64,000 nt of DNA from Coccinella septempunctata. Taxonomy: Eukaryota > Arthropoda > Insecta > Coleoptera > Coccinellidae. Positions 13,582 through 28,500 of the stretch are shown piece after piece (the stretch's first letter is position 1; each line of letters begins with the position of its first letter). Below the pieces are notes generated by a model. The model ran no database searches, had not been told where the DNA came from, and saw only the letters and a program-made list of their open reading frames with translations. The translations under genes were made by a program, and so were the position numbers. The stretch covers positions 6,301,001 through 6,365,000 of the forward strand of contig NC_058198.1 in assembly GCF_907165205.1 (NCBI RefSeq), given 5' to 3'.

Positions 13582-16500
13582 CTAAAGGGAATAAAAATGG
13601 GTAGCTGTTGAAGACTGTAGCTCTATTTGACCCATTTTGAATTGGAGTCTTTGCAGCCATTTTAATAATAAGACATTATTCAGATTTATCTTTGCTTTCT
13701 CAGGATGGTTCATATTTTCTGATTGAGTTGATGGTGGGGAATTCCTACAGTATTGTAACCTGACTTGAAGATGTCCTGGCAACTGAAAAATCTCTCATAA
13801 GTAGAGAATCATTTTATCATTTTAAATTCTCACTTGTATTTGATTCGAGCATAATACGGGAGTCCACAGCGGTAATAATTTTCCAACAAATGTAGATTGA
13901 CATTCTAGTAAAGCTTCTATCATACTCAAGAAGTGTAGGCTCACAATTTCACTCAACTGAAAAATTATTATCATTAAACTTTGCATTATTTTATATAGCC
14001 TCCTACCATCTTCGAATGCTGGACGAGTTGCAATATACAGGGTGTAACTTTAGCCCAAAAATCGAAAAGGATGTTCATTGTTACTGTATAAGCCTCAGTG
14101 CTTGGTAGATGATTTGTCAATCCTTGTTCCAAGTAAACAGTCCATAGCTGAAGGATTGAACAGGTCAATGATTGTAAGAGGAAAAGGAGTAATATCTTAT
14201 ACCCTGGGCCGATTTTGACCTTCTAGGGTTGCGGAGATCTCTTACCTGACACAAAATAAAAGTGTGAAATAATGATGACATGTGAAGTATGGAAGCCTTA
14301 GGTTGTTCAGCAAATCCAATCATTATCACTTGAATGTGATCTGCTATCTGACAAGACGCCTCCTGGGGTATAGGCTGGCTTACTGTTACTCCCACTCCTT
14401 GCAGAGCACTATGCGTGAGGGACCCTAATAAAATCCATGACAGTAGTCTTATATGCCCAATGCATTCTACAAACTCCCTAGGACTGTCGAGATAACATGA
14501 AATTAAATTGAGAGTAGAGCATGTACAACTAATTTGAGAGATGATGATACCTCTGTTGAGATGTTGAAGCTGTGTATAACCATGGCAGATATTTACTGAC
14601 AGCCCTGTTATCTCTTCCATTACCCTTTGTTATTTCCAAAGCTAAATACTGAGCCACGCTGCATTTTATGATGCCTCCTATCGTATCGTCATTTAGGCCA
14701 ACATTAATACCTTTGCAGTAGCTCTGAAATGAAATGCATGCTTGAAAGCAGCCCATCTCTCCTCTGTCTACAATAAAATACTCAATTTCTACATGAAAAA
14801 ACTACTTACCTTCATTTTGGATATAGTGTGGAAGTCTGTTAGAAACTCCAGAATTTCTGCCAGATGAAGCCTCATGCATTCTGAAATACCTGTCGTACAC
14901 GAAGGCATATAATCCAACCCATAGTTTTTCCAGTCTTTCATTGCAACATTGGTGGGAATTGAACCTCCGATGTCCTGAAAACAATCTCATCATTTCTCCA
15001 GTTATGAAATTACAATGCATACCTGGAGAATCAAATTGATGAGCATCAAAAGGTTAGAATCCGGTATTGTTGTTTTGAATTTCAGAGCTTGCACTAGTTC
15101 GAAAACAACCATTCGACTTAAAATTAGTTTATCTCTCTCCTGGAACAGTCGAAGGTAGAAAATAGTCAGTTTTATAGGGTTTGAATATCACCTTAGTGAA
15201 AGCCCGGTTGCAAAGGTAACAAATCTCCACTAAACAACTGTATTTGAGTTGATGGTTCTGGATGGCATAGCTCAATATTTTCGAGAAAGGTTCCAAGATG
15301 CCCTGAAATATGATTGAAAAAAAGGTATTCGAAAAATTCCATTGATGATGTCTTACCCTGTATTGTGTTATGGGTGGAATTTTGAACAGTGATACCATTA
15401 TTTTCAATAGGGAAGAAACGTCCTCCAGAATATTCAGTATCAACAAGATCCTCCTGAATAATGCTTCCAATTGCTGGAAAACTGTACTCCACATTGGAGC
15501 ACTAGGACCCAAGCCTGCCTCCAATGGCAGACAGTTTAAATAGAAAGAAATATTTTGAAGAATTGTTGGAAGTGTATCTATAGGAAGTGTTTTCTTGGAA
15601 TTCATCATCTAGATTGAAAAAGAAACATAAATTCTTACTGTACATATATGAAAACGTACCAACTTACTTCCAGTAGAAGCTGTAAGGGTGCAATTGGATT
15701 AAGTTCGTTGAAATCGATGAGAGCTTGTATCACGCTCTTGAAAAATTGTATACGTAACTTTTCCGATGCTTTCGTTTGGAACATTTGGATGAATATACCG
15801 TTTGGAGCCAACTGATGTAACACACATCTCAAGAATTGATGGGCTACACTGATAGCTCCGCCTGGTAAATGGATATTGCTATCACTCTGCCAAGGATATA
15901 GCGGATTAGTCGCAATTCTGAAAACATTTGGAATGTACATGAAAAAAGACATGGAAAATTCATTATTTGTACCTTCCAACAATGCTCAAAATGTCTGGCA
16001 GTAGAGGGGCGGCTAAAGTAGGCTCCCGATGAATGAACGTCCCTAAAATAACTATACACAATCCAATTTCCTCATCGCTGTATTCCTCCCTGACCGCCCC
16101 ACACTCCGGGCATCTCTCACCAATACATTCTTCACCCATCCTCGAAGAACTTCTCTTTAAATCTTGCCCTTCAGGACCAGGTGACAACTGTGGACTTAAC
16201 CAAGATCCTGGTTTTCTAGGATTGCACAAAGTGTAAGATCCCATAGTGAATGGTCCAGCTTTTCTTATCCTTTGACGCTGGTTGTTCAAATTCTCCCCTT
16301 CGAAGAGAGCACATTTTTTTAAGATTGGTGAACCGTGTTTTGTAACTACAAAGTCAAATACTGATAACTCACTTTGCTGGTCCAGTCGATTGGCTCTATA
16401 AAGTGAGGCAACGTCCTCTTGGTCCATTTGATTAGGAGGACTTTCAAGTGCCACCTGTTTGATCAGTCTTCGAGGACTGTGAGGCATAAAACTAATAGGC

Positions 16501-19500
16501 TCTTGCCCTGCTTGTTTTTTACCGGTTGAATCTACTTTATTGTCAGTCTTTTGAGGTATTGGGTTGAGGTCTAGTGCTTGTCGTACCTTTTCCACCAATT
16601 GGGAAATATCCTTCGTGTGGTGCCCTATTGGCAAGAGCCTCTCTTGATTTGGTATTTCCAGCTGGGACTCCAAAGTCTGCACGAAGGTTTTCTCTGAAAA
16701 ACGAAAGAGAAGAACTCAATTTTTTCTTCTGGGATTATCGTCAATGGCAACAAAGGTTTTGGAAGAGTTTTTCTGACCAACTCTAATGTAAGCATGTCAA
16801 ATGTTGAAATGAGATACCTACCTGGAATTCTTGAAGATCCTATTGGCAGCAGTCTTTCCAATGATGGCGTGGACAGCAACTGTTGGTTATTCTTGAAGCA
16901 GTCCTCACAGTCTGATACCGGAGTGCAAACTGGAGTTATGCTAGGCTCTATAACTTTTTTATGTTTTCCTAAAGGAGTTGGTCTACTATGTTTATTGGAA
17001 TCACTTGAATTGGATGACTGTCTATGGCAATCTGTTATTTTATGGTTATTGTTCAATTGAACATGCTTGGTGTGTACCTTATTGCAACTGTAACTTCCTT
17101 TACTGGAATCGGTATCGTCTTCCTTTTTTCCATTTTTTGTTGTGAAAGATTTGTGGGAGTCGGAATCCTCACCGATTATCCATGTTGGTCTTTTACATGA
17201 GGATTGGGAATTTAACATATTCTCTTTCGGTGTCCTATATTCCAGTTGATCCTGTATTTTTATCGTTGCGTATGTTTTAGACAATCTTTCACCAAACGAA
17301 TCTTCAGGAACCTCCTCAAAAGAATCCTGAACACTACCCTGAAGGGTACTATCAGATTGATCGCTCTCAGGAATTGTTATCAGCTCTGACTCCGTATCAT
17401 CATCTGCTATTTCCGTTATTTTCTTCTCGGGTTTTTCCCATTTCTTTTCTGCAAATCAATAGAAATCATTACAATGTTTTCGCCCTCGATCTCTTGCAAT
17501 ATGCATTGTCATTATTTACCGTTTCGTAAGCACTGCACCGTTTCTTCCCAGTGGGTTTCCATGCTAGTAGTTGAATAGGGTTTGGCGTATATAACTTGGG
17601 TCTTAGATCCCCTAGAGCCTAAGGAAACTTGGACAGACTGCCCATCGGAGGAGTACATTGGGGATAATGGGGGAGTGGTCCTCTCAGCATGGTCGTTTTC
17701 AGTGCCCAAAGATGGTTGACTAACATCTGATGACGAGGAAATTAAACTATTCTTGAATATTATGGTACATGAGATTGAAATAAGAACATCCAGCAGTAGT
17801 TGGAATATTTCAATCACTTGTGAATAGAAAATCGTGTCAATTTGGCATTAGATATAGGATATTTCCCCATTTACTCTTTTTCTGCAGACATGAGGATTAT
17901 AGGTAGATCATCTTATGTCCTGAATGTCCTATTTTTCATCGTTGAATTATCACACCCTTTGAAACATGTGCACCAATACATTTTAAACTATTCCAACAAT
18001 TGGTGGGTGTTTATTTCGATCTCTCTTAATATTTTAAATTGAAATATATTCCTACCTCTGGATCTGGTTGGTGGAGCTCCCATTATTATAGTTGCTGCAA
18101 TTCTTCTGCAGTGATGATGTTGAGAATCAAGAGTATTCAGAACTATTCTGACCAGCGCTATCAGCTGCATACAATGGGGTTGTTGATTGTATTGATACTG
18201 AAATTGACGTTGCAAATATAAGAGATGTTCAGGGCAAAAAGAAGAAGATACCCTCACCTTGTACAGCATGACGACCAAGGACATCAGCCAGTGCTTTCTA
18301 AAATGAGAATCCAAAGCTCGCAAACTGTATGATGGCTGTTGGAATTCGATAGTATTCGGTATGTAATAAGGGGAAGGTGCGTATTGAAGAAGGATCAAAC
18401 ATGTTGGAATCAGTAATCTACCCATCATGTGATTTTGGTCAAGAACCTGCGGTAGATTGGAAATGAACACCGTGAAAGCTGGGGAGTTTCTCAAACGCTG
18501 GGGCGTTAAATAAATCCCTCTGTCGTTTTGACTGTAACCCAGTAGTAAGTATAAATGACGTAAAACTATGCCCTGTATTTTAGACAAGTATTTTTCCTCC
18601 GTTGGATAAGCTTGGTCAGATCTCGATAGGAATTGCATGAGTAGGAAGACCAGGAGATGCATAGTTTCTTTGTCCGCTTCCTCCAGATCAATCACTCTTT
18701 GGAGAAATGTGAGGATGTTCTGATCATCTACTACATTCATGGAATGCATATGACCGTCTAAAATGAAAATAAAAAATCACAACATAGGATAACTATTTTC
18801 CTCATCATAGAAACATCCCCACCAAATGTTTCAATTATATCTATCAGCCTATTCGAATAGAACATCTAACAGCTTATTCCTTGCAAAATAGTGAACTTCA
18901 AGCTCCACCCCTGACCAGATGTTTTTCGCCATATAATCTTCACGTAAATTAACACAAGAAGTCAAGGGTGCAGTCCTAAGGAACTTGCATGCTCAATGTA
19001 TTTCCAACAAAACATCCAGCTCTAGTTAAACGCTAAAAAGCCTCCCCAAATTCTGCAAATATGTGAGATGAAACAAAGTGATTTTATGAAGCTGTGCGTT
19101 AAACTCATTGTATTTATCTAGAAAGTAGAAAGCATATTAACATTCACCACATTTCTATATCTCCATTTTTGTTCCACTTAAGCAATTATTTAGTGAGCTG
19201 CTGAGTAAAGAAGTTTTCTCGATAGCTGTTGTATCAAGAAAGAGGCCAATTATTATTTTCCTCCATCATGGTGTTTCTATATGTTGCCTTTTGAATATGA
19301 AAAGGGGGTGTAGATTTAAAAGAAGGCCAATTCGTTGGGGATATGTTTGAAATTTATTTAATCCCTTCGCCTGTAAATTCGAATATGAAAGAGAAGTGTA
19401 GCAATATATATGTAAACATACGTCCTATTAAAATTTTTTTTCGAAAGATCATCTTCGAGGATCTCCTTAGTCATTAGAAACATAATAAAACCTAACCTTC

Positions 19501-22500
19501 TTCTGTTGGTAGATCGCGATCTGAATTTTTTTCACTTTCTTCAGCTTAATTTTCGAATATTTGATATAGTATTACTACTGCTCCTTTCATCGTTTCAATT
19601 GAAATTCATTCCATTTCTAAAAATACTCGGCGAAATGAAAAAAATATGAGTTACATCAGGGCGTTACCCCCTTTATGGATTTGTTGGGGAAGAAGCAATG
19701 AAAAAACCCACCTGTTTCAGGGTTTTCCCCGAAAATTCAACCGTAACCGCAAAAAATTCCACTATGAAGCTGCTCACTATAACAGTTCGAGTTACGATTA
19801 ACCAAATCCTTTTAGAATTTCCCCTAAAAAGAGAACAATGAAACCACAATTCCTACATCCGAACGGAGTTGAAATGTAGATTTTGAAGTTGAGGAAAAAC
19901 GTGTTTAAGCTTGATTCCATATTTCCATATCGATTCTAGGATACGCGTATTCAAAGACAATTTATAACTAGCTGCATCTCAAATTATTCAAAAAAAATCA
20001 ACATTTTACCTTCAATTTTACATTTCAGTTGTAACGTCAAAATTAGGCAGCCGAAAATCTGGGAAAGCTTCCCGGAAAAGCTCCGATTGACGGTTTCCGG
20101 AAAAACATTACTTACTGAAACCTATCAGGGTTATTGTGAATTGCGCTGTTACACTTGACACCTGTTTTATGTTTTCAACAACCTTCCGGTTAGTTCAAAC
20201 CGAACGATCTACGCATGAAGAGCAAATTTCCTCTATTTTATTATTATTATTAATTTCCGGGTGATCCTGAAATTGGTTCGGGATACATGACAGTGTTTGT
20301 GCGGAGAGATATTTTTCAGACTATTTATTTACTGGTTGCTAGGATTAAAACAATGCAGTTGTAAGTTTTGGTGTTTACCAGAACAGCATTCCTTCTTTTA
20401 TCTGGAAAAAATGAGAAAACCTGGCACTCTGAATTATGTTTGAATGTTACCGTGTGGAAAATAAATTAACACTCGATATTGAAGGGGAAAATTCACCAGT
20501 CTCTTCGAGTTTCCATTTTTGAAATCATCTAAGCCTCATTACATATAAAATGAAAAAGCTTTAAGACAGATCGAAAGGAATTTCATTACGAGATATCATG
20601 ATCTGATTCAAATCAGGAATAATTCATTAAGTTCGAAAATACAAAATGAGAACTCGATTCAAACTGTATTCTTCTTTATCCTGAATGCTTTTTTTTTTAG
20701 CATGAATCTATGTGCGTGAGTGAAAAGTTACACCCTATTTTAATGATTTTTGTAAATTCCACCTATTTTATTTTTTATGGGCCTACCTTACCCCTTATCA
20801 TCATTTTAACTAGAGCACATTTTGAGTTGGCATTGAATACCAATTCAAAATAAAAAAAAATCTAGGTTAACTGCGTAGTCGGGATTACTTTATTGATCCC
20901 TTTTATTTCTCGTTTTTCAATAAAAATTCCATATGAAATTAGAGGCTATGGAAACTCCACTTTCACATTATAAAATAACTCAAGTTTCTGCCTTATTATT
21001 GGAGAAAATTGAGAAGTGAAATTTCAATTCATTATCAAAGGATCGATGGAATTGACAAGACTAAGAGAAAGGGTTAAATATAAAAATAATCAAAAGTGTC
21101 ACGTCCTAAATGCGCATGTTTTTGTGTTTGCTCGGTTGTTTTCCTTTGTCTTCTGACTTGAACAGTACAAGAGGGGACGAAAAAGTTTTGGGCTCAGTTT
21201 TCACCTCCTCCACCATGTTAGTGTAAGGAAATGATGGTGAATATTGAAAGATTTGGAAAATTTTGAACATCAGCATTACGGCATTTTTATTTTGGATGTT
21301 CTTCAAAACTTCCGATAAGGTTCATGCCAAACCTCATGCAGAGTATCACTGATTCGATATCTATTCGAAAATGGAACAATGAAAAGGCAGCCTTAGATGA
21401 TTAGTATTTAAAAATTCAGAAAAAACGACCTTAGACATTTGAAATTCCTTGTATGAAAGAAATGTGTTATTTTTCTAGAAATGTTGAAAGTAAATGAACA
21501 AAAAATTTAAAAAGCACACTACAGAACATTGATCGAATAACATCCGTTTTAAAGATGAATTCTTCAATACCATAAAACACTGTCACACATAGATGAGTCT
21601 CCAAAACGAATTAAAATTCTGCTTCTATAGTTGTAGCTTCAATAATCCTGGGATGATGATAAAATTTTTAGCACTCATACTAGGTACTCCGCAAAATTAA
21701 GCTGTCAAACGTATATAGGGAGTTTCGAAAAGTCTGTACATTCATTTGTTATAATTTCTTTCAGGTAACAATAATTGGTGCGGTGGTGGCAACAATTTTT
21801 TTCCCTTTATTTTGACACTCACTGCGTATGTTCCTTTTGATTTCGTTGGCTCAGAATTGAGAATATTTGAAAACCAAGATATTATCGATGAATGAAGGGA
21901 ATGTAGCTCGTCTTTAAGGGTCCAGACCATGATTTCCACATCAAGTATAACACACTCAAGTTGTTCTTCAGAAGTTCTAAACGAACTTATATCAAGAACT
22001 ACAGTCAAAACATACATGCTGCTACCTGGCAAGACACTACACCTAAATCTACCTTGAATGCTGTTACTAGTGCCTAAAAACTGACCGAGTCCAAAACGAG
22101 AACTTTTCCTCTTTAAAATCGGTGCTGAATATTGTCGATTGTAAATCTTTTCTTTCGTTTCTGAAACAACTGCGACAGTAGGAAATATTAAACAGTGAAT
22201 ACCAAATATTCTATACACTACTATAGCCGTCAAGCCAATTCGTTATATAACCTGAAAACCCTTTTTGGAACCAGAATGAATTATAGATTTCGATATGAAA
22301 TTTTGAGAAATTTTAGCGATATTTTGAGGCGTTTTGGTTCATTATCTCCAATAACGAACCTCTGTAATCAAGAACGATTCTGATGGTTGAAAATTTAATA
22401 TTTCAAAAGCTCCCTAGCTTGGGTTTTGAAATATATATTGCTATCGATACTCCCTTTATTATTTTTCATGACATTGCGATCTGAATCGGAAATTTGGACT

Positions 22501-25500
22501 TTGGAAATAATGAACCTTCGTGAAATTCTGCAGCTTATTTAAATGAACATGAAAAAAGAATGTGGACACTCACCCTTATTCTCCTGTTTCGTGATGATTG
22601 ATGCAGGTGCTGACATAGTCCTTTTGTATGGCCATTTAGTTCCAAAACTTGCACTTAATGTTTTGACAGAACTTGTTGCACTTCCCTCTGATTGTGATAA
22701 GGCCTCATGTGCTCTATGTAATTTTCGGAGGAATGCTTCGCTATTTATGTCCGAGTTTCTTAAATCTAAGGAAAATTCATTCGATCAAAAAATGTTTTCT
22801 TGTTTTGTCGAACCAAAGCACTGACTGGGTGATAAGTTCATAAAATAAAAAGAAGACTAATGAGTACAGCAGCAAGAAGTCTTCAACTATTCACGAGCAA
22901 GCCTCAGAGGTTTTTCGAAAAGTATCCTTATACTTTTCGAAAGCTTTAAAATAGAGTACAATGATTGAACAGATGTAGAGTAGATGTGAACTCGGATGGT
23001 TAATAGGAAATAATTTCAGGTTTTCAAAGAACACGAGAAATTTTAATAGTTACTTCATACGAGGTTACAAATTGGCGAATGCGCAGCTTTGTTCATACTA
23101 AATTCGTATATGATTGTGAATATTGTCCTGATCAATTTTGCTATCCTTATGTATAACAAACAACAAAGCAACATGGAGCAACTGGAGATGATAATACTTA
23201 ATGATTAATAATATTTACTCACCTCTTAAATACGAAATATCACCAGATTTTTCTAAGTTCACTTGGGCTTCGAGAAATAAGGTATCAAAACGATTCAGAA
23301 AAAAGTCCCATGTCAAAATTTTTCGTTCGCTTATGGAATTATGGAGTTGATATAATGATTGCAGTACCATTGGTCTATCGATTATTACAGTATCGAATTG
23401 AGTTTCTAAACACATAATCAACGACTGGAAAAAAAGATATCAATCCATACAAGGAAAATAATATTCAGGATGCGATTGACCAAAAAATAAAACCAAAAAA
23501 GTAATTTGAAACAGTTTATTTTATATTTCTGATATGTATTTCATTCAAGAATATTTTTAAAATTTCGAAAAAATAATTTTTATGTGCATATATAAAAGTG
23601 AAGAGTACGTGTCATCACTTTTCAAATTCCAGAGGTTTGGGTTGTTAATGGTTCCAAATGGCAGTTTTCCCGTGTAATATTTGGGATACCAAAAACTTTT
23701 CAAATTTTGATTAGGAAACATCAACCTTCAGAGTTTGAGGATTCAAAATTTGGAAGACTGTCACAGCCATTATATGCTAAAGAATGAAATGGTATTTTCA
23801 GTCAGAAGAATGCTAAAAAAGACGATAGTTTCAGGAAATAGCTGGATTTTCGAGAATATGCATCATCGATAAAAAATTCTCAGAGCAAAATTGAATAAGT
23901 TTTCTAATTAAAACTATTTTACTCACTTTTATTGCGGAATCGTGAATAGTTCCCAGGTACAAAGTTGCTCTTTGAGCTACATATATATTAGTATCGTCCA
24001 TACTGGAGATAAGATAACAAAAGGCATTAGCTAAAGCAGCCTGTAGGGGCAAAATATTTCGCAAAGGGGTGGAATCCATGAAACGGGCAATAACAGTGAC
24101 TCTTTCGACAGCTGTGAAACGTACACACCAGTCAGAGCTGTGAAAGTCTTCCTGAATCAGTCTCCAAAACACATCCGAACCTGCTGGTAATGTTATACAA
24201 TGTAATAGTAAAGGCACTACTTCTTGGCAAATATGCGAGTATTCGGAACTGCACAATTCCCATAAGCTGAAAAAAAAATACCATGAGATATCTAGCGTTG
24301 AATGAATCCAGTGCTGAAGAGTCAACAGCAAGAGCAACCTTTCCATTGGTTGTATTATCTGGACCTTTGTTCAATACTCACTTTTTTATTAGCGAATTTT
24401 CCTGGCACCATATAAAAAACCCTCTGTGTTCTTTAGATGCTTTCGTACAAGCATCTCCATGTAGTATGAGAATATTCAAACACTGAAGCATGTAGTACAT
24501 TATTTCAGGTTTATCAACTTTCGATAACTCCTGAAAAATAAGACATTCAGGATACTGAATTGCAAGGTAAAACACTGATTACTACCTGTAAAAGTTGATG
24601 AATATATTGAAGGGGTTGTGGCAAATCTTCGAAATTGAATTTGAACTTTCCAACAGAAGTTTGCCAGAAATTATCGAAATCATCACTCGAGTCTTGTTCG
24701 ATTGGTTCATCGTTTTCACCTATAAGTTGGGGTTTGGCTATTTGAGCGGTAGCTGTTGCTAAAAATTTCAAGGACAGATGAGACCAGGAAAAAAAATGGA
24801 AAATTCTATCTCTATCTTGAGTTTATGTTCACATCTATCTTTAGCCGTAACATATATATTCTATTTTAAGGGAAAGTGAGTCTGCAAACTCACCAACATC
24901 AGTTTCAGATAAAGTAATCGCACGTGCAACAGCAGACACAACTTTTTCAGCTGGTATAATTGCTGCTAAATCCAACTGTTCAGATACAGTTTCGACCGTA
25001 GCTGTCATTATCTGAAAGCATGTTATGTTTAGGGGTGACTGAAAATTAGATATGTAAGTTTGTTAAAGTGTAAAAAAGGGTCGTACAGAACACACGTGGG
25101 GCATATGAACCAATACTCCACCAATCGAATGAATCTCTGGCATTGGCATATTTAGCACCACCTCGGATTTCTCCTTCTTGTCACTCTCTGGTGGACTCTT
25201 CCTGTTTGTGGGGTCCTCCAATGTTTCTTCGAGTGGAGGCTGAAAATACACATTTCAAGAATATGTTCAGCCCAAAATCGAAAACTCAATTTCACTTACA
25301 TCGGGTGGTCTTGCTGGGTAGATTGGAGACAGATATTTGACCAGTTGCAAGGATAATTGGTGCCACATAACGCAGGATTCGCAGTGGGTACATTCCGATT
25401 TGGAATTGCAAGTATGGGTTCCAATCCAAGCTGTGGTGATCATACACTTCAACAACCAGCAAACGTCTTTGCAGAGCGAAGAATTGAGACCTGTGTGTTT

Positions 25501-28500
25501 GTCTATATTCTGAAGCTCCATTTGTTTCAGAAGTATGTCCAGCATAATTATGCAACATGATAAATTGTGCTCTGCGTCATTTTCTAATTCATTATGCGAT
25601 GATATGGACGTCTTTGCCGAATCTTCATCTTCGGCTACAGAAACTGAAATATTCAATTCTGGTCAATAAAGATAAGGTTCAGATAAGGAATCATGTTGAG
25701 TTAGCATAACACAAAATATTCTATTCTTCTGCTTCTTATACTTTGGGAAAAGTTCTAACAATATCCGACATTTTTTAAGGGATTCGATTTGTCTTTCAGA
25801 GCTTGTGGTCGTATTCATTCAAAAATTACTTACGTGCTGTATTTTTGTCTCTTTCTATTTCGTCGATCATTTCCGTTTCCTGAAATGGCGTTAAAAGTTC
25901 TTCCTTTGAATCCGTTTCATCTTTCATATGAAGAACGCCATCTTCGAAAATTGTGAAAAGCAATTTCAGTGGTATAACGATTTCCAGCAGGGTCAGTGTC
26001 TGCAAATTGTATTATAAATTCCTGAGTTCATGCATTGTTGGAAACCACTTCCGAATTGGTTTCATCGTGTTTATGCTGATAGTTCTCTGTTGTTTATAGT
26101 GTGAATCTTTTGTGATGAAGGTGTATGAATGGTGGGTGTTTACTTTTACTGGCACTCTCACAAAAATACACTTTTCTGTATTTTTCATGTGATGGAAAAA
26201 CTTACGAGCCTTCCTTTTAAGCTTCAGTTATCGCCAGGACAATAATTCTTTCACACAGAAAGATTATTTCCCAAAGTTTCTTTTACACACTTTCTTCATT
26301 CTTGTATTTACGATGAAATAATATTGGAATGGATTGCAGAATGTGAAGTCTCAAATGAGAAATGTTTTTGTGAAATGGACGTTTTCCAAAATGAAAGAAA
26401 ACTGATAATTATATAAAAAAATGAACGTTCCGATAAAGAAATTCAAAATTGTGAAGCAGTTAATCAGTGGTACTCGAAGAAAGAGAAACACATACAATAA
26501 TTTAAGAGTTAATGGATGAAGGTTCGGAAACTGCCCATATTTTCTGAGAGTTTCACAGGAATGTAAGTTAGTAAAGATCAATTAACAGTTAAAAAGTTTT
26601 TAAGAACAAGGTGCCAACGAGAGTGTGCAGTGAAAAAGTGGTAAAGAGTGTGTTCTGAAGGTGTTCATGTCCAGTGTCCCTACAGCTGAGCAATGTATTC
26701 AATATATTCATATTATCGTGTACCTGGAGCCAATGCAGAGCCTGTTCCTGCACTTTGGCACTGTTTTTCTTGAAACGTTCCGCAACGAAGTGATACATCT
26801 TTTTATCATCGAATCCGAGTGGACTCATTTCGGTGTCTAGAATTTTACTCAAAATAATACGGAGTTCGAGAAGTTCCTTCTCAGGCACATCGTTAACTAT
26901 TGCTTCCATCCAGAAAGGCATAACGTAGTCCCATATATCCTGGTTAATGACCTCGTAAGGGACAAGGCAGAAGAGTCTATTGAGACCTTCTTTCAGATGG
27001 GAGGTTCTGGAGGATAGAGTGTCCCTAAAAATCGAATAAAAATTTTAATAATTCCCGCAGCACAGTCCAGCCCATGCACGACAGTGAGTGTAAACAGAGT
27101 GAAAGAGTCAACAAAGAACAGCACGACAACTGAACGTTGGTTAATCGATTTACAAAGACATTCATGCTATATGACCGTGCCCCTTAAGATGCTCAACCTC
27201 TGAAGTCCGAAAAACAAGACAACCAAACTACACTGACTTTCGAAAAATTGGTGGTGAGAGGCTCGAATACGAAAGGATAAGTTTTGATCAGTTTGGACAC
27301 TTGGAACCAGTGGAGAAATCTCCATACCGAATAAATGGAGATATAGATATAAAGAATATTACAGAATATGGAAAATGCAAGAACCTTCTTCGCCATTTCC
27401 CATTTCAGGCATACCGAAAGGAGATTCAAAAAAGGTGGATGAAGAGAATTCGATCGGGGCGAGACTTGAACCTCTTCAAAATGAATCGGGATCGTTTGGT
27501 GCCAAGCGAGATTCTCTCAAAAGTCAGTGTATCATCAGGAAGTGGAAAAAACAGTCAACAGAACCACAACATCGAACTGACATCGAAACCGAGCTTTACT
27601 TGTTTGGTTTATTGTTGAATCTCTGTCAGATTGACTCACCAATGACCTCCAACTCTTGCATAATCGGGGGGATGAGGGAGTAAACACGAAACAAAAACAT
27701 CATTGTGCGTTCTGATGATTTCCCTGAGCCACGTACAAACATTCTCAGTCTTTAATTTTTCTAGTGTACTCTCTTCCTTTCCTATGCACAAAAGATACAT
27801 TATGAAAAGTTGGCATAGGGGTGCATTCTGCACATTACCATCATAAGAGTACGCCGTCATATGAAACCAGTGAAAGAGCATAGAGAGCAGTCTGCCCAAT
27901 ATCTCCGTTGGTGTGTTTTCTTTTGGTGTGCATCTGCCGACAAGTAACCATACACCGTATCTGCCCAGAAGCTGCCTTTCTTCAATCGTTATGTTATCGA
28001 TTGTAGGAACTGTATTTTTACCTTCAGTGTTTTCTTTGTTTTCAACTAGTTCTACCTTTGAGTCTTTCAATAAACTGAAAAACAAAATTAATTTATTACA
28101 ACAATATTTCACAGAACGGTTTTCGGATACGCTGGGCTAATGATGAAAGAAGCTGAGCCATTCCAATATAATCAGTTTTTACCTTATAATTGCTTCCACC
28201 ATATAAGTTTGCATTTCTGAGTCCATATCCCAAGTAGGTGGAACGCAAAAATGTACTATATGGTCACCCCCACGTTTAGTATTGTGTCTATTATTGTGAC
28301 ATTGCTCACAATATCTAATCGGATGATTACCATTGTAGCTGGCACATTCGGTTGAGAAACAAATAGAAATTGCAGATTTATCTGTTGAACGGCAGTTCTG
28401 TAAAGAAGCAAAAATAGGTATGGAGTTCCTTAAAATCACTTGGTGAAACATTTTGGAAAATATGATGTGAAAAAAAACGCTTGGCTTAAATTTCACAAAA

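Noticed and set aside
14028..14050. ATACAGGGTGTAAC resembling a mariner-type terminal repeat
   Set aside because: Read on the minus strand it is part of unc79 exon 32 (KVTPCILQL), a conserved coding block.
21106..21306. Open frame of 66 codons on the minus strand in unc79 intron 19
   Set aside because: No resemblance to UNC79, no good splice signals at both ends, and the exon chain is complete in phase without it.
22543..22824. Plus-strand open frame of 93 codons
   Set aside because: It is the antisense shadow of unc79 exon 18 (22574-22765).
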